A stretch of 30,000 nucleotides of DNA from contig CM043944.1 in the NCBI GenBank assembly GCA_014529385.2, positions 67,267,395 to 67,297,394 on the forward strand. Reading direction: 5' to 3'. The stretch is from Adiantum capillus-veneris. Taxonomy: Eukaryota > Streptophyta > Polypodiopsida > Polypodiales > Pteridaceae. This document shows positions 19,129 to 29,411 of the stretch, piece after piece (position 1 is the stretch's first letter; each line of letters begins with the position of its first letter). The notes under the pieces are model-generated. The model searched no databases. It was given only the letters and a program-made list of their open reading frames with translations, and was not told where the DNA came from. Made by a program: the position numbers and the translations under genes.

Positions 19129-19228
19129 GGCTGGTGCCTGAAATAGGCAAGGAGGCAGAGTATGCCGCGTTTTTGCTGCATACTCTACTCTCCTTTCTGT
19201 CCGCCATCGCTCCCTCTCCAGTCTCTCC

Positions 19229-19247
19229 TCCCCCCCCCCCCCCCCCC
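19229..19247 (+). repeat. Poly-C tract
   Basis: A run of about 19 C, with shorter C runs continuing to about 19300. Confidence 0.9.
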
Positions 19248-19521
19248 TTCCCCTCACATCCCCCCTACCCCTTCCCTCACATCCCCCCCCCCCCTCCCCT
19301 CTGCGTACACCTTCTCTCCGTAGTTCATCTCAAGCACAACATCACAACACATACACACACACACACACAAACACACATGCAGATTCAGGTCAAGGAGGAG
19401 TTCTTTGAAGGGTTTTTTTTGCATTCGTCATTGGAAGCTCAACCTAGCCGGCAACCGCGCTACAATGAAAGGTAGACACAAGACAACGCTCCTCCCCCCT
19501 CTTTCCCTATTGTTTTCTACT

Positions 19522-19523
<2 letters not shown>

Positions 19524-19588
<65 letters not shown>
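19524..19588 (+). repeat. (AC)n microsatellite
   Basis: An uninterrupted AC dinucleotide run of about 65 bp. A shorter run occurs at about 19347-19366. Confidence 0.97.
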
Positions 19589-19589
<1 letters not shown>

Positions 19590-19843
19590 TAACTCTAAAA
19601 AATAAAAGAAGTAGAGATATCATGAGATACTTCGTTCATTTCTCTAATGGTGGTTGCATTGTTGAAATGTCTCTTAGTGCGTGGTAGAGAAGAGATGCTT
19701 GTTTGGAAATGGCTGCGTTGCTTGGCTTGTTAGATTTGCAAATGTTAAAAATGTTAGGTTTGTTAGAGATAGTGAATGTTAGATAGAGATAATGAATGTA
19801 AGATAGGAATGTTAAGTTTGTTAGAAAGAAATGCTATATAGAA

Positions 19844-19845
<2 letters not shown>

Positions 19846-19900
<55 letters not shown>
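19846..19900 (-). repeat. (TC)n tail at the LINE 3' end
   Basis: A pure (GA)n run on the plus strand, about 55 bp, is (TC)n at the 3' end of the LINE on the minus strand. It may be the element's own simple-repeat tail in place of poly-A, or a chance neighbour. Confidence 0.7.
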
Positions 19901-19903
<3 letters not shown>

Positions 19904-19956
19904 TCCTATTATCCTTCTCGAAGGTCAAATATGACCTATGGGACCAAATGAACACG

Positions 19957-20470
19957 TCACGTGGTGTGAGTGGAGGTCATAAGTGACTCTCGATGCTCAA
20001 AAATGGCTGAAATGAGTGTCGCAATAGAGAGTCCACATCGTGGTTGGGAGAGGAAGGTATGTAGGTAGAGCTCATGGCTGAATATATGGGGAAAAGAAGA
20101 CCTAATGTGGTCAAAAGCTGAGCACTCAAGTAGTGTGTGGTACTCACTCTCTCGCACTTGACGAGGGCATAAGGTGCAAAGTTGATGAGACTCCTCGCCA
20201 GTGCCCCAACATCCTATCTCGTAACGTAGATAATGGGAGCTAAGACGAATGGAGACAATGGTGTGGATTGCACTCAATGGAATGGGCTCAAGTAAGTAGG
20301 GATGGGTTTGGCTACCTCGTTCGGAGAAGAAGAGAGCTTTGTAGTTTGGGGCAACGTGTGTGGTTTAATGGTTGAAGCAAGAACCTCCGGATTTCTCCCA
20401 AGCCGTGATACATTGGCATTGTAAGAAGGCCTCATTAACTTGGGAGTTGATCGATGCATCCTTGATCAAG
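19957..20470 (-). pseudogene. LINE C-terminal region with zinc-binding motif
   Basis: The final frame (19957-20277) reads LSSHYLRYEIGCWG and then CTLCPRQVRESEYHTLLEC, a C-x2-C ... H-x4-C arrangement typical of the cysteine/histidine cluster after RT in many LINEs, thought to help the enzyme bind nucleic acid. The preceding part, in another frame up to about 20459, has no clear motif. The frame ends in TGA at 19957, and a short 3' tail leads to the (TC)n run. Confidence 0.7.
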
Positions 20471-20589
20471 TGACATGCATCCCATCTTCCAAACCATTTC
20501 TTGATATCAAGCATCCACCCCGAACTTAGTATTTTGCTCTCACATGTCTTTTGGACCTTTTGACTTGCTTCATATGCGATTCTAGGAAG

Positions 20590-21835
20590 TCAATACAAAG
20601 GGCTACGTTGTATCTTGAGCATGTACTCCACAACCCTTTGCATGCCCAAGACCTCAATAGGAAGCGATCCGGACTCAAGAAGTAAGAGCATGTAGGGTGC
20701 TTGTGTCTTGACTTGGAGAAAGTTGGTGAGAGAATGCTTTTGGACATTACTCTTTCCAAGTAGACTTCCCGATGCTTCCACCCCACACCTCCACTCCATA
20801 AAGAAGCACTGGTGTCACCAATGTGTCAAAGAGGTACTTTTTGAGAGCCCAACACTTGATTTCTCCAGCATTGCACATGTTCTTAAATGCATAATAAGCC
20901 CTCTTTCTGGATTCCAAGCGACGCATTGCGCAATCCTTCCATTTATGATTGGATGGAACCTCAAGGCCAAGGTACTTGATGTGATCTACTACTTCAAGTT
21001 GCTCATTGTTGTATACAATGCATGGATTTTTGTCATTGAGGGTCTTTACAAGCATAACCTTGGTTTCGGATCCATTCATGATCAGCCTGCTATGTAGGCA
21101 AAAGAATTCCAAGACACTCATAAGCTTTTGTGCATCTTCTAAGGTATGTGCCAAGAGCACTACATCATCGGCAGAAAGCAAAAGTATGATAACCGCATTT
21201 CCTATCTTAACCTCTTTTATGCCTTCTTGCTGCATAAAATCAAGAACCATGCATTCCATTTCATCAATTAGTAGCCCAAAGAGGGTTGGGGAAAGTGGGC
21301 ATCCTTGTTTGACACCAATGGTGCTTGCAAAAGATTTTGAAATTCCATCTCCCATATCACTTTTTGGTAGATGCAAAAGACTGCATGCATAAATTCTCTC
21401 GGCACTTGAAGGCTTTGCATATGTCTCCAAAGATTTCCTCGTGGTACCATGTCAAAAGCTTTCTTGAAATCCACAAAGCAACAATACAACTTTTTTCCTT
21501 TCAATCGAAACGCTTCCATAAGAACTCGAAGAGTGACAAGGTGATCAATAGTGCTATGATGCTTTCGAAAACCTGCTTGGCCAAGCGCACATTTGCCATT
21601 CTTTTCAGTCCATTCACTTATCTTCATCTCGATTGTCCATGATACATCCAAATAACTTTTCCATCAAAGAACCAACCATTATAGTGTGATAGTTGTTCAC
21701 ATTGTTTATATCTCCTCCTTTGTGCAAAGGTTTGATCCAATTTTCACTCCAATCATGAGGCATGCCATGCTCAAGCACAAGGTTAAACATATCGCATATC
21801 CAATATCGTGTTTTCTTGCTTGTCCATTTAATCAT
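20590..21835 (-). pseudogene. LINE reverse transcriptase
   Basis: RT motifs appear in the right order across three shifted frames: WSENWIKPLHKGGDINNVNN (21614-21835), GQAGFRKHHSTIDHLVTLRV with CCFVDFKKAFDMVPR (21268-21651), then GVKQGCPLSPTLFGLLIDEM and the catalytic box LLLSADDVVLLA (20747-21430). The usual aromatic residue before ADD is Ser here. The thumb-like end (VKTQAPYMLLLLESGSLPIE) is in a further frame at 20590-20799. The two catalytic Asp residues remain, but the frameshifts rule out a working enzyme from this copy. Confidence 0.88.
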
Positions 21836-23322
21836 TTCAGCCTTGGCACCTTGAAGGTCCCCTGCCTTGCGAGTAGCAAGTTTCTCAAGTGCGTGACATA
21901 CATCTTTAATGGTAAAGAAGGGAGGCTAAATGAAAGAGAGCTACAACACTCCATCTTATCAACATTGGGTTGCTCATAGAGGTTCTTACAATGCATAAAC
22001 ATATCCTCAAGAGTCAAGTCACCAAAGCTCTCAACACGCTTGCCTTTTAGATTTTGCCAAAACTTGCCACATGCATGTGCTTTCTCTTGCGCTAAAAGAA
22101 GTTGTTTTTTGACTTCCCACCTTCTCCTCTTCTTTTGAACAAGTGCATTGTATGTGTGTGACTGTTCCAAGTAAACTTCCTTGTCTTTGCTTGCATTCAA
22201 CCTTAGCAAGTGTTTTCGGGCTTGCCTACATTCCATGTCAAACCATTTCTTCTTGGTGCTACCCTTCTTAGACCTTTTGCAAGACATGTGTTTCACTGAG
22301 AAGCATTCCTTCGCACAAGAACAAATTACTTCTTTGAAAACTTTCCACTTGTATTCTAATTTTGGGCTCTCTTGATGCTCTATCATGCTTAACATTTGGT
22401 CCACCATATTAGCATATATAAGTGCTTGTTTGAAGTCTAGACGTCGGTACAAATGATTCACATCATGATTGGAGGCTACATGCTCGGGCCTTTTACCACA
22501 CTTGAGTTCAATACATAACATCCTATGATCTGATTCTAGATTCCATTCACCAAGTGTAAATCTTTGTATGCATTCTAGAGTGGCTTCCGAAAACAACATA
22601 TAGTCAATCACGCTATCACCGTTGTGTTTTCTACATGTAAAGTCATTGGTGCCTTGCCATAGAGATACACCATTTGCAATGAGCATTCCGGTACTATTGC
22701 ACATATGTAGAAGTGACTTTCCATAGTGATCAAGTTCTTTTGCATCATTAGAACTTCGATTATACATGTATGAGTCATCCATTCTTCTTGAGACATGCGG
22801 CATGTCGACTTGTTGTGTGTCGCGTTGTAACGTATTTGTGTGAGCATTCATGTCTCCAAAGACAATGACTTCACCAGGTTCCTTGTAATGAGCAATGTCT
22901 TCCTCTAGTTCAATAAAGGGCTGATCTCTATCCATATCCAAACGAGCATAAAAGTTGGAATCATAGCACGAGGAATGTAGCAACCAGCCACAAACATGAC
23001 TTGACCATTTGGTGGGCTGATTTTCAGCCATAAGTAGCGTTTATACTTATCTTCTTTGACAATGGAAACATATTTCAAACCCTTTTTGGTCATACATGCT
23101 ATGCCTCCTTGGCCTCTACGTTGCGTTGCAATTTTTGGCACACATCAAAGAATGCACATCGTATTTGTCAAATCCAAGAATTCATTGCGGATCATTCTCC
23201 CATGTTTCGACAGAAGTATCACATCAGAGTCATTGGTAAGCTCATCAATGCCAATTCCCGCATTCCATGGATACCCATTACAATTCCAAAAGCTTATTCG
23301 CAAGCGGGAGTTGGTCTCATAG
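21832..23322 (-). pseudogene. LINE endonuclease (exonuclease-endonuclease-phosphatase fold)
   Basis: The domain starts near 23310 with RISFWNCNGYPWNAG, the usual opening of LINE endonucleases, then SDVILLSKHG where L-x-E-T/H is typical; the metal-binding Glu seems replaced. A stop near 23143 and a frameshift near 22970 follow. The main frame (21832-23031) has VIVFGDMNAHTNT and the closing ESDHRMLCIELKC with the catalytic SDH. This nuclease nicks target DNA to prime reverse transcription. The frame goes on for ~200 residues of basic linker (CKRSKKGSTKKKWFD) before RT starts in another frame. Confidence 0.85.
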
Positions 23323-23636
23323 ACGATAGTAGACAGGTTTAGCAAACAAGCTCATTTTATACCTGTGAATAAGACTATCAAGGCACATCATATGGCAACC
23401 CTCTTCATATCAGATATCTTCAAGTACCATGGTTTACCTACATCCATTGTGTCAGATAGAGACACTCAAATGACCGGTAATTTTTGGGAAGGTCTCTTTG
23501 AGAATCTTGACACTAAGCTCAAATTCTGTTCGGTCTATCACCCTTAAACGGATGGCCAAAGTGAAATTGCAAATTCTACAATTATTGATCTACTCAAAGC
23601 CTATGTTACAGATGTAGATCAAAGGAACCAACATTC
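23323..23636 (+). pseudogene. Orphan Ty3/gypsy integrase core fragment
   Basis: On the plus strand, TIVDRFSKQAHFIPV is followed by FKYHGLPTSIVSDRD and, after a stop at 23545-23547, TDGQSEIANSTIIDLLKAYV. These match the middle of the gypsy integrase catalytic core, including the second Asp (SDRD) and the catalytic Glu (GQSE). The first Asp region and everything upstream are missing, and after about 23636 similarity is lost. It differs clearly from the integrase at 13999, so it comes from another gypsy lineage. Its left edge touches the LINE 5' end. Confidence 0.82.
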
Positions 23637-23891
23637 TTGAATTAATCACACCACAAAAATCTCAAGTTTTAAGCACTTAGCATTTTTTGGTCGCTTTATG
23701 GTATCCCAAAATCACGATATGGTATCCAGGCAACTTTTGCACTCACAAAAAACACCAAAATAATACCTAAACCTAAACCTAAACCTACGCCTACTCCTAA
23801 GCTACAGTCGAAAGGGGAATGGATATATAGACACGTATGGAGTCCTTATGCAAAAAATGCTAACGACCTCTGCTACAAAAACAACCTAAAC
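23637..23891. other. Short unassigned spacer
   Basis: No ORF. It contains two TATGGTATCC words and three and a half CCTAAA units near 23767-23788. I see nothing else to annotate. Confidence 0.5.
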
Positions 23892-24905
23892 TCAAGGCGT
23901 GGACTTGATGCCAATGCACCAAAACCAACTATTTCCCCGACCATGTTTGACACCATTTGCTTCAATGTCACCCTCTTTGGATTGTGTGACTTCAAAAGCA
24001 TTGACAGTTGAGTCAGGAAAAGGTGGTATTCCCTCTACTTGACGTTGTGGAGGTCGAGAAACATTTGGTCTCTGCAAAAGCACCGGTTGTTGACTAGTGC
24101 CTTCACCTGCGTTCATCACTGGGTAATTCAAGTTAGGTCTCCCTGGCTCCCCCCGGGGCCAAGGACAATTATACATCCCATGTCCAGACTCTCCACAATT
24201 CCAACATTGCAAGACTTTCCTAGGTTGTGGCTTGCGCTCTTCTGACTTCTTTGCTTGTCCCTTTGGACCTATAGCTTGTGCAAGGTGAATTGGAAGGTTG
24301 CACAAAGATTCATTTAACTTCTTGATGACTTCAACCGTTTCCTCAGGAAGCTCCCTAGTCATTGATGTTTGGGTTTAAGGCCCTCTATTGGAACCTCTTT
24401 CCGTAGGCACTTGAGTTTCCTATACTTCTTGGAATCTCTAGTTTCAGCTGCATCATAGGTAGTGAGTGCCTCCACCTTTACCTAAAGATCAGGGTAGAGA
24501 CCAGCCATGAACCTTTCCTTCTTTAAAAACTCTGCACCATCACCTGGGTTAGCAACATTTTGTACGCATAAAGCCCAAAGACGTAGAAACTCTTGCTTTT
24601 TAAGTAGTAGTCATCTAAGTCTTTTTGTTTATGACAGACAATGTCTTGACACAGTTCTTGAGTGTTTTGTGGATCAAAGAAGTATCCCTTGAAACGAGTC
24701 ACAACTTCCGTATAATTTCCCTTCACTTCCTTAGGCAAAGAGTCAAACCAAAAGCTAGCATCTTTCCTAAGGACTACCTCAAACATTTCTATACGTTCTT
24801 AATCAGTTACTATCCTCTTGATATGGAAATTTTTTTTGAAATTTGCTAAGAATAATTTTGCATCCTCCCTAGGCTCTCCAAAGAACAGGGGGTAGCCACT
24901 CATTT
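23892..24905 (-). pseudogene. gag: gag of a minus-strand Ty3/gypsy-type element
   Basis: On the minus strand, YPLFFGEPREDAKLFLANF begins the gag domain at about 24900, followed after a TAA by RIEMFEVVLRKDASFWFDSL and PKEVKGNYTEVVTRFKGYFF. Further on, FMAGLYPDL, then a stop, leads to the C-terminal frame (23892-24362) with one zinc knuckle, CWNCGESGHGMYNC (C-x2-C-x4-H-x4-C), and a Pro-rich tail. So capsid and nucleocapsid parts are present but cut by at least two stops and a frameshift. Protease and RT are absent; the element breaks off near 23890. It is the first coding part after the PBS and LTR at 25077 and beyond. Confidence 0.82.
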
Positions 24906-25076
24906 GCCTAGTTGTTTCCTACCAATGCGAACATTTATCCTAATCCCTTGCACCCAATGAAACTGATGAAATTGAATTGCATGAGAAGGATTATGAGGTG
25001 GTGGATTGTTCATGTAAAAACAACTAGGTTTTGGAGACTTACCTTGTATATGATAACACAATCGCTCTTCCTCTGC

Positions 25077-25086
25077 GGGGGCACCA
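25077..25086 (-). promoter_or_regulatory. PBS of the minus-strand gypsy-type element
   Basis: The minus strand reads TGGTGCCCCC, then GCAGAGG, three bases after the LTR end GCCTCA. Its first ten bases equal the PBS core at 8074. Confidence 0.7.
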
Positions 25087-25089
25087 AAT

Positions 25090-26767
25090 TGAGGCAGTTC
25101 GGGGTCAGCAACAAGAAGAGCGGACTCTAGACACCCTTCACGGCTCCTGTGCTGCTCAATGAAGCTAGGGCACAACAAAAACACAACCAAGCAAAATCCC
25201 TAGCCCGACTGGCATTGCACAACCGGATGGAATATGAATTGTAGACAAAATCATGCATTTGAAGCACCAAGACCTCAAATTTATTGATGACTGTAAGGAT
25301 AGGTACAATGGTGGCGTGAGATGTGAAACTCTCACACTCTCTCACTTGAGAAAATGTAGCATCAATGCTATAGTGTACTAAAGTGTGAATCTCACACTAT
25401 AGTGTCTACAACCAAGTCTCTCCTCACGCCTCTAGTGCTAGAAGGCTATCTTTGTGTATTTACAATGAAGGAAAGAGGTATATTTATAGGTTAAAGATCA
25501 CTGATTTGGATTATGGCTCATTTGAATTACAAGCTAACAGATTAAGCTTAGCATTTTTTGCATTTTCAAAATGGAGTTGCCTTTCTTATCTCCTTGAGTC
25601 ACATGCATGTGGGCTCAAGAGAGAGAGAGCATTATTGATGATGGTGAATGAAAAAGAAGAGGAAAAAAAAGAGGGAGAAAGAGAGTTCTACCACTACTTA
25701 TCCTTACTTCCTTGAGGTGAGGTGCTTTTGTCATTAGGGTTAGTGTTGATAGGTTAGTAATTATGATTACAATGAGGTGCACACAAGGTGCATGACAATG
25801 GTAAAATTTCTTAAGAAGGTATTGAAAATTGGGGGATAGATGGAATCGGAGAGGAAGTTCACCTAGTGACAGCGTTGGATGAAGCGTCAATGTGAGAGTC
25901 ACGGTTGAAGGTGACGTTGCATCAACTTAAAGACTTCAAGGTCCTCTTGATGAAAATCCTTCATTTGCAGAAATAAATCATATCCACTTTGCTGTTCTTT
26001 TTTGTAATTTTTCATGATGGTGAAGAGGGAATGTGGAAATGGGAGTAGCTGTAGAGATATATGAGAGTATGTATGTGTATCAGGGAATGAGAATGGTGAA
26101 GAAGGTGATAAGAGTCATGGAATGTGCAGGTTTGGGTGTGGGAAGGAGAGGAAGGAGTGTGTAAGAGTGAGTAGGTGTGTGGAAGGGTGAGAGAAAATAG
26201 GAAGACTTTTAAGTGTATGAGGTGGCAGTTTTGAAGCGGCCATAAAATTTATGTAAAATCGTCCTTGACTCTAAAAATTTAGAAAAAATTATGGAAAATA
26301 CTTCAACTTACAAGCTACATTTTTTCTTTTGGACATATCCTCAGAGTCGGAGCAAAAGAGGGCGCCAAAACTCGAGCAAAAAGCTGTCCTTGTAGCACCT
26401 CATAAGGGTTGAAGTGGTCCACTATTTCATTCTTTTTCCTTTGTAGCTTCCAATTGAGCCCCCCCATATATCAACCATGACCTAATATTTCCAAGGAGCT
26501 CGCACACATGTATGGTATAAGATAAGTATCAACTATGATATATACTTGTGGGTCAAGAAGATAGGTTAGCTAGTCATGGATCTTATGAAGATATGGACAC
26601 ATGGATGCATGGTGGCAACTAAAAATATATATTTGAAAAAATAAAAGGTGGAGAATCATGAGGGAAGGGACCCTCAATTATTCTCTAGTTTGAGTGCTTT
26701 ATGGAATTTATTTGAAGATGAACCTATGTACTTGTGAATATTTATTTGGGAGGAATGGAGAAAATAT
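25090..26767 (-). repeat. LTR A: 5' LTR of the minus-strand element, probably truncated
   Basis: The 3' edge (minus strand) ends GCCTCA at 25090, next to the PBS. It aligns by eye in patches with LTR B: AACAAGAAGAGCGG at both 3' ends, TATTTATAGGTT, GTGGGCTCAAG, CTTCATTTGCAG, and a GGTTTGGG...GGAAGGAGAGG block. The match seems to end where LTR B begins, which suggests that B's element inserted into A. The upstream edge of A is therefore not in the window. Confidence 0.65.
25483..25492 (-). promoter_or_regulatory. TATA box in LTR A (minus strand)
   Basis: The minus strand reads CCTATAAATATACC in a block shared with LTR B. Transcription towards lower coordinates would start about 30 bp on, giving an R-U5 of roughly 370 bp. 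Confidence 0.6.
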
Positions 26768-29364
26768 TGAGGCGGTCCGGGGCGGGCAACAAGAAGAGCG
26801 GCCTCTAAACACCCTTCGAGGCTCCCGTGCTGCTCAATTAGGGCTGGGGCAAGCACAATCAGAGACAACAACAACCCACAGCCAGAAACCAAACAAGAAA
26901 AGGGGCACCACCTAGTTGTAGATGCGAACTAGGACGCACATGATATCTCCTTGTACTCAAACGCACAATAAGAGGGGAATGCAAGATAGCCACACACACC
27001 AAACACAAACATTCACCACGCCAAAGAGAGGTAAAGAGCACAAATCAACTTGAGCAACTCAATCTTAGCCTTAAAGACTAGATGCACACAAAGATCGATG
27101 AGAAATAGAGAGACAACACAAAACTTGACCTTGTTGCCAATACACAAATTGTCTTAGGGTCACGGGAGCCCTCTCACCGAGCACCCTCTTACAATTGACC
27201 TTGTAGGCAAACAATTCAACAAGCCCTCAAACCACCAAGCATGAAATGGCACAACAAACTTCAAGGACAATATACCTTCAACCACCTGATTAGCCAACTT
27301 ATCAAGTCAATTTGGAGAGAAGAGTCGTAGTTGCAACATACAATTGCACCCAAAACTATGAATCTTATTTATGGACAAGAGTAGGCTACAAGTGTGATTG
27401 TAGAGTATAGTATCACTCCACTCCTCTAGATGGCATAACTAACTTCAAGCTTCTCCATGCACCTATGTGTAGTGATGGAATAGAGCACTCACAATGCACA
27501 CACTCTACACAACTAGGCTTGAAGAGTGGTGTGTTATGTGTTGAGAATGGTGTGGTGTAGTGTGATCATGGGATGATTTACAAGGGAGAGAAGGGCTCTA
27601 TTTATAGGTTTTAGAAGCCTCGATTAGGATTAGGCCTAATCAAGTTTATTTGAAGGAATAAAATATTATGCATTTTTGTTTTTGTTTTAATGAGGGTGGG
27701 TCTCTCTTGTCCTTTGAGTCACATGGATGTGGGCTCAAGGGAAGAGAATTATTGAGGATGATAGGAGAGAGGATTGAGTAAATAATTTGGGAGTGCCTAC
27801 TCTATTAGAGGGTGCATTTTACAATAAGGTTAGTGGCTAGTAGTTAGTAAATATCACTAAAAAATATTTACAAAATCATTCACCAAATGGTGAGATATAT
27901 GATGAGAAAAGTTAGAGAAGGGATGAGCTTGTAAGGAGAGGTTGAAGCCTTGGAGAAGTTGACGTTCACCTCTTTACAACACCGGAAGAAGAAGCAGTCA
28001 GCATGGCGAAGCAACACGTGTCGATGAAGCTATGTTATTTCAAACCTTGGAAAATTCATGATAAAAGCCTTCATTTGCAGAGGTTATCCTTGGATTTTTG
28101 CTGATTTTTCGAAGTTCTTTACAAAGCTGAAGAGAGTATGGTAATATGGACATATATGTAGAGAGAAAGGGGGACACATAGGGTGTAGAAATGGAGGATG
28201 AAGGCTATGGAGGTGTGAGAGATGTGGCAATGGTGAAGAGGGTGAATTAGGACATAGGAGTTGCAGGTTTGGGAGTGGGAAGGAGAGGGAGGAGTCTGTG
28301 TGAAAGAGGAAAATGATAAAGTGGAAGAGGGAGTGTGGCTGCATAGCATGGGCAAACTGGGGTCCACCAATAAAATCATAGCTCACAGCTCGTAGCTCAA
28401 AAAAATATGAAAAACTTTGAGGTAAAATTTCAGCTCACGAGCTACAACTTTTGTTTGTATCACCTTTTCAAATTCGGGGAGCATGTGATCTTTAAAAATT
28501 CAGCAAAACCGATTGTTTTTTCCACTGCACAAGGTCCTTGTGAGGTCCTTCTTTGGATGATTCTTTTGAATACCTCCAAGAGTGAGCTCCCCATGGTACA
28601 TGCATGCATGCCACATACCCTTGACCTTATTTGGTAGGTCTATAATTGAAGATATTGTTGAAATCATGATATAAGTGAATAGTACAACTAAGAAAATCAA
28701 ATATTGAGGGGTCTAAAAAAATATATGCATGTCAAATATAAAAAATATAGGTGGAAAAAATATAAAGGGTTCAAAATAAATCTATCTCATTATAAGTCTA
28801 CCATAAAAAGATGAATATTTTTGGTGTTCTAATTTATGAGAGTAAAAGAGAATAGATGTAGGAAGGAAAAAATCACAATAGTGAAAAAATATACACATAA
28901 ATAAAACTAGTGTTTTTGGATTTTTTTTGGGATGGAGTTACACCAAAAATAAGAGAAACTTGCATGAAATTATTTTTATATGGAATAAAGAGTATGGTAA
29001 GAAAAAATATGGTAATGGTGAGTCAATGTACATAGCATAAATAACACACCATAGGTAGAAATATTTAAATAAATACCAAAATAATTATGAAAAATCCTTT
29101 TTATTTAGGCTCTATATACAATGAAATATTTACACACAAATGGGCCATAATATACTTATATATATATATATTTTTTTTCAAATTTTTGGCTCAACTAGCC
29201 CAGTGACTAGCTAATTGAGGGTTTTTAAGAAAATATGGAGAAAGTCGCTAACTCACACATGTCTATGTACAGTGAAATGGTAGGGATAACTAAAATTTTT
29301 GAGTTATTTGATAGGGTGAGGTAGCTTACTATGGAAATTATGGAAAGTCGAAAAACGGCTATCA
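26768..29364 (-). repeat. LTR B: probable 3' LTR of a second minus-strand element
   Basis: The 3' edge is GCCTCA on the minus strand at 26768, the same end as LTR A, but no PBS follows it, so it is not a 5' LTR. The 5' edge is placed at 29364, where a polypurine tract (seven G on the minus strand) precedes TGATAGCC; ends TGA...TCA are inverted. That gives about 2.6 kb. It has a TATA box near 27600, is A+T-rich and carries no credible ORF. The block from 28690 to 29340 is very A+T-rich with nothing I can name. Confidence 0.55.
27598..27608 (-). promoter_or_regulatory. TATA box in LTR B (minus strand)
   Basis: The minus strand reads AACCTATAAATAGAGCCC, the same block as in LTR A and a textbook plant TATA context. 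Confidence 0.65.
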
Positions 29365-29380
29365 TTAGTCCCCCCCTTAG
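29365..29380 (-). promoter_or_regulatory. Polypurine tract before LTR B
   Basis: The minus strand reads CTAAGGGGGGGACTAA and is followed by TGATAGCC, the likely LTR start. Confidence 0.55.
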
Positions 29381-29383
29381 ATA

Positions 29384-29403
29384 ATGGTACATTCATGTAC
29401 CAT
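29384..29403. other. Perfect 8-bp hairpin beside the polypurine tract
   Basis: ATGGTACA, loop TTCA, then TGTACCAT: a perfect 8-bp stem. It lies between the stop of the last ORF (29412) and the polypurine tract. Confidence 0.7.
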
Positions 29404-29411
29404 TTATCCGA

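Larger units (their letters stand above)
18509..19845. other. Non-coding spacer with simple repeats
   Basis: No convincing gene. The left part (18509-18780) has G+C-rich words such as GCGCCTCAAGCGAGG and is followed by an A-rich stretch (18780-18960). Further right are poly-C, (CA)n and short repeats of AATGTTAG/GTTTGTTAGA (19740-19840). Frames open through the C- and CA-runs are low-complexity and not credible proteins. Confidence 0.6.
19845..23322 (-). mobile_element. Non-LTR retrotransposon (LINE), degenerate
   Basis: Read on the minus strand: apurinic-type endonuclease, reverse transcriptase, C-terminal zinc motif, a short 3' tail of about 55 nt, then a (TC)n run. At least five frameshifts and one stop break it. 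No ORF1 (RNA-binding protein) is seen upstream of the endonuclease, where an unrelated integrase fragment begins at about 23323, so the 5' end is probably truncated. There are no LTRs. Confidence 0.88.

Noticed and set aside
19134-19605. Pro- and His/Thr-rich ORFs near poly-C and CA runs
   Set aside because: Entirely low-complexity translation of simple repeats.
23766-23788. Interstitial telomere (CCTAAA repeats)
   Set aside because: Only about three and a half units, and they lack the third C of the usual plant CCCTAAA; too short to call.
28084-28386. Minus-strand 100-aa Ser/Pro/Leu-rich frame in LTR B
   Set aside because: Lies in a purine-rich part of LTR U3 and is not open in the matching part of LTR A.
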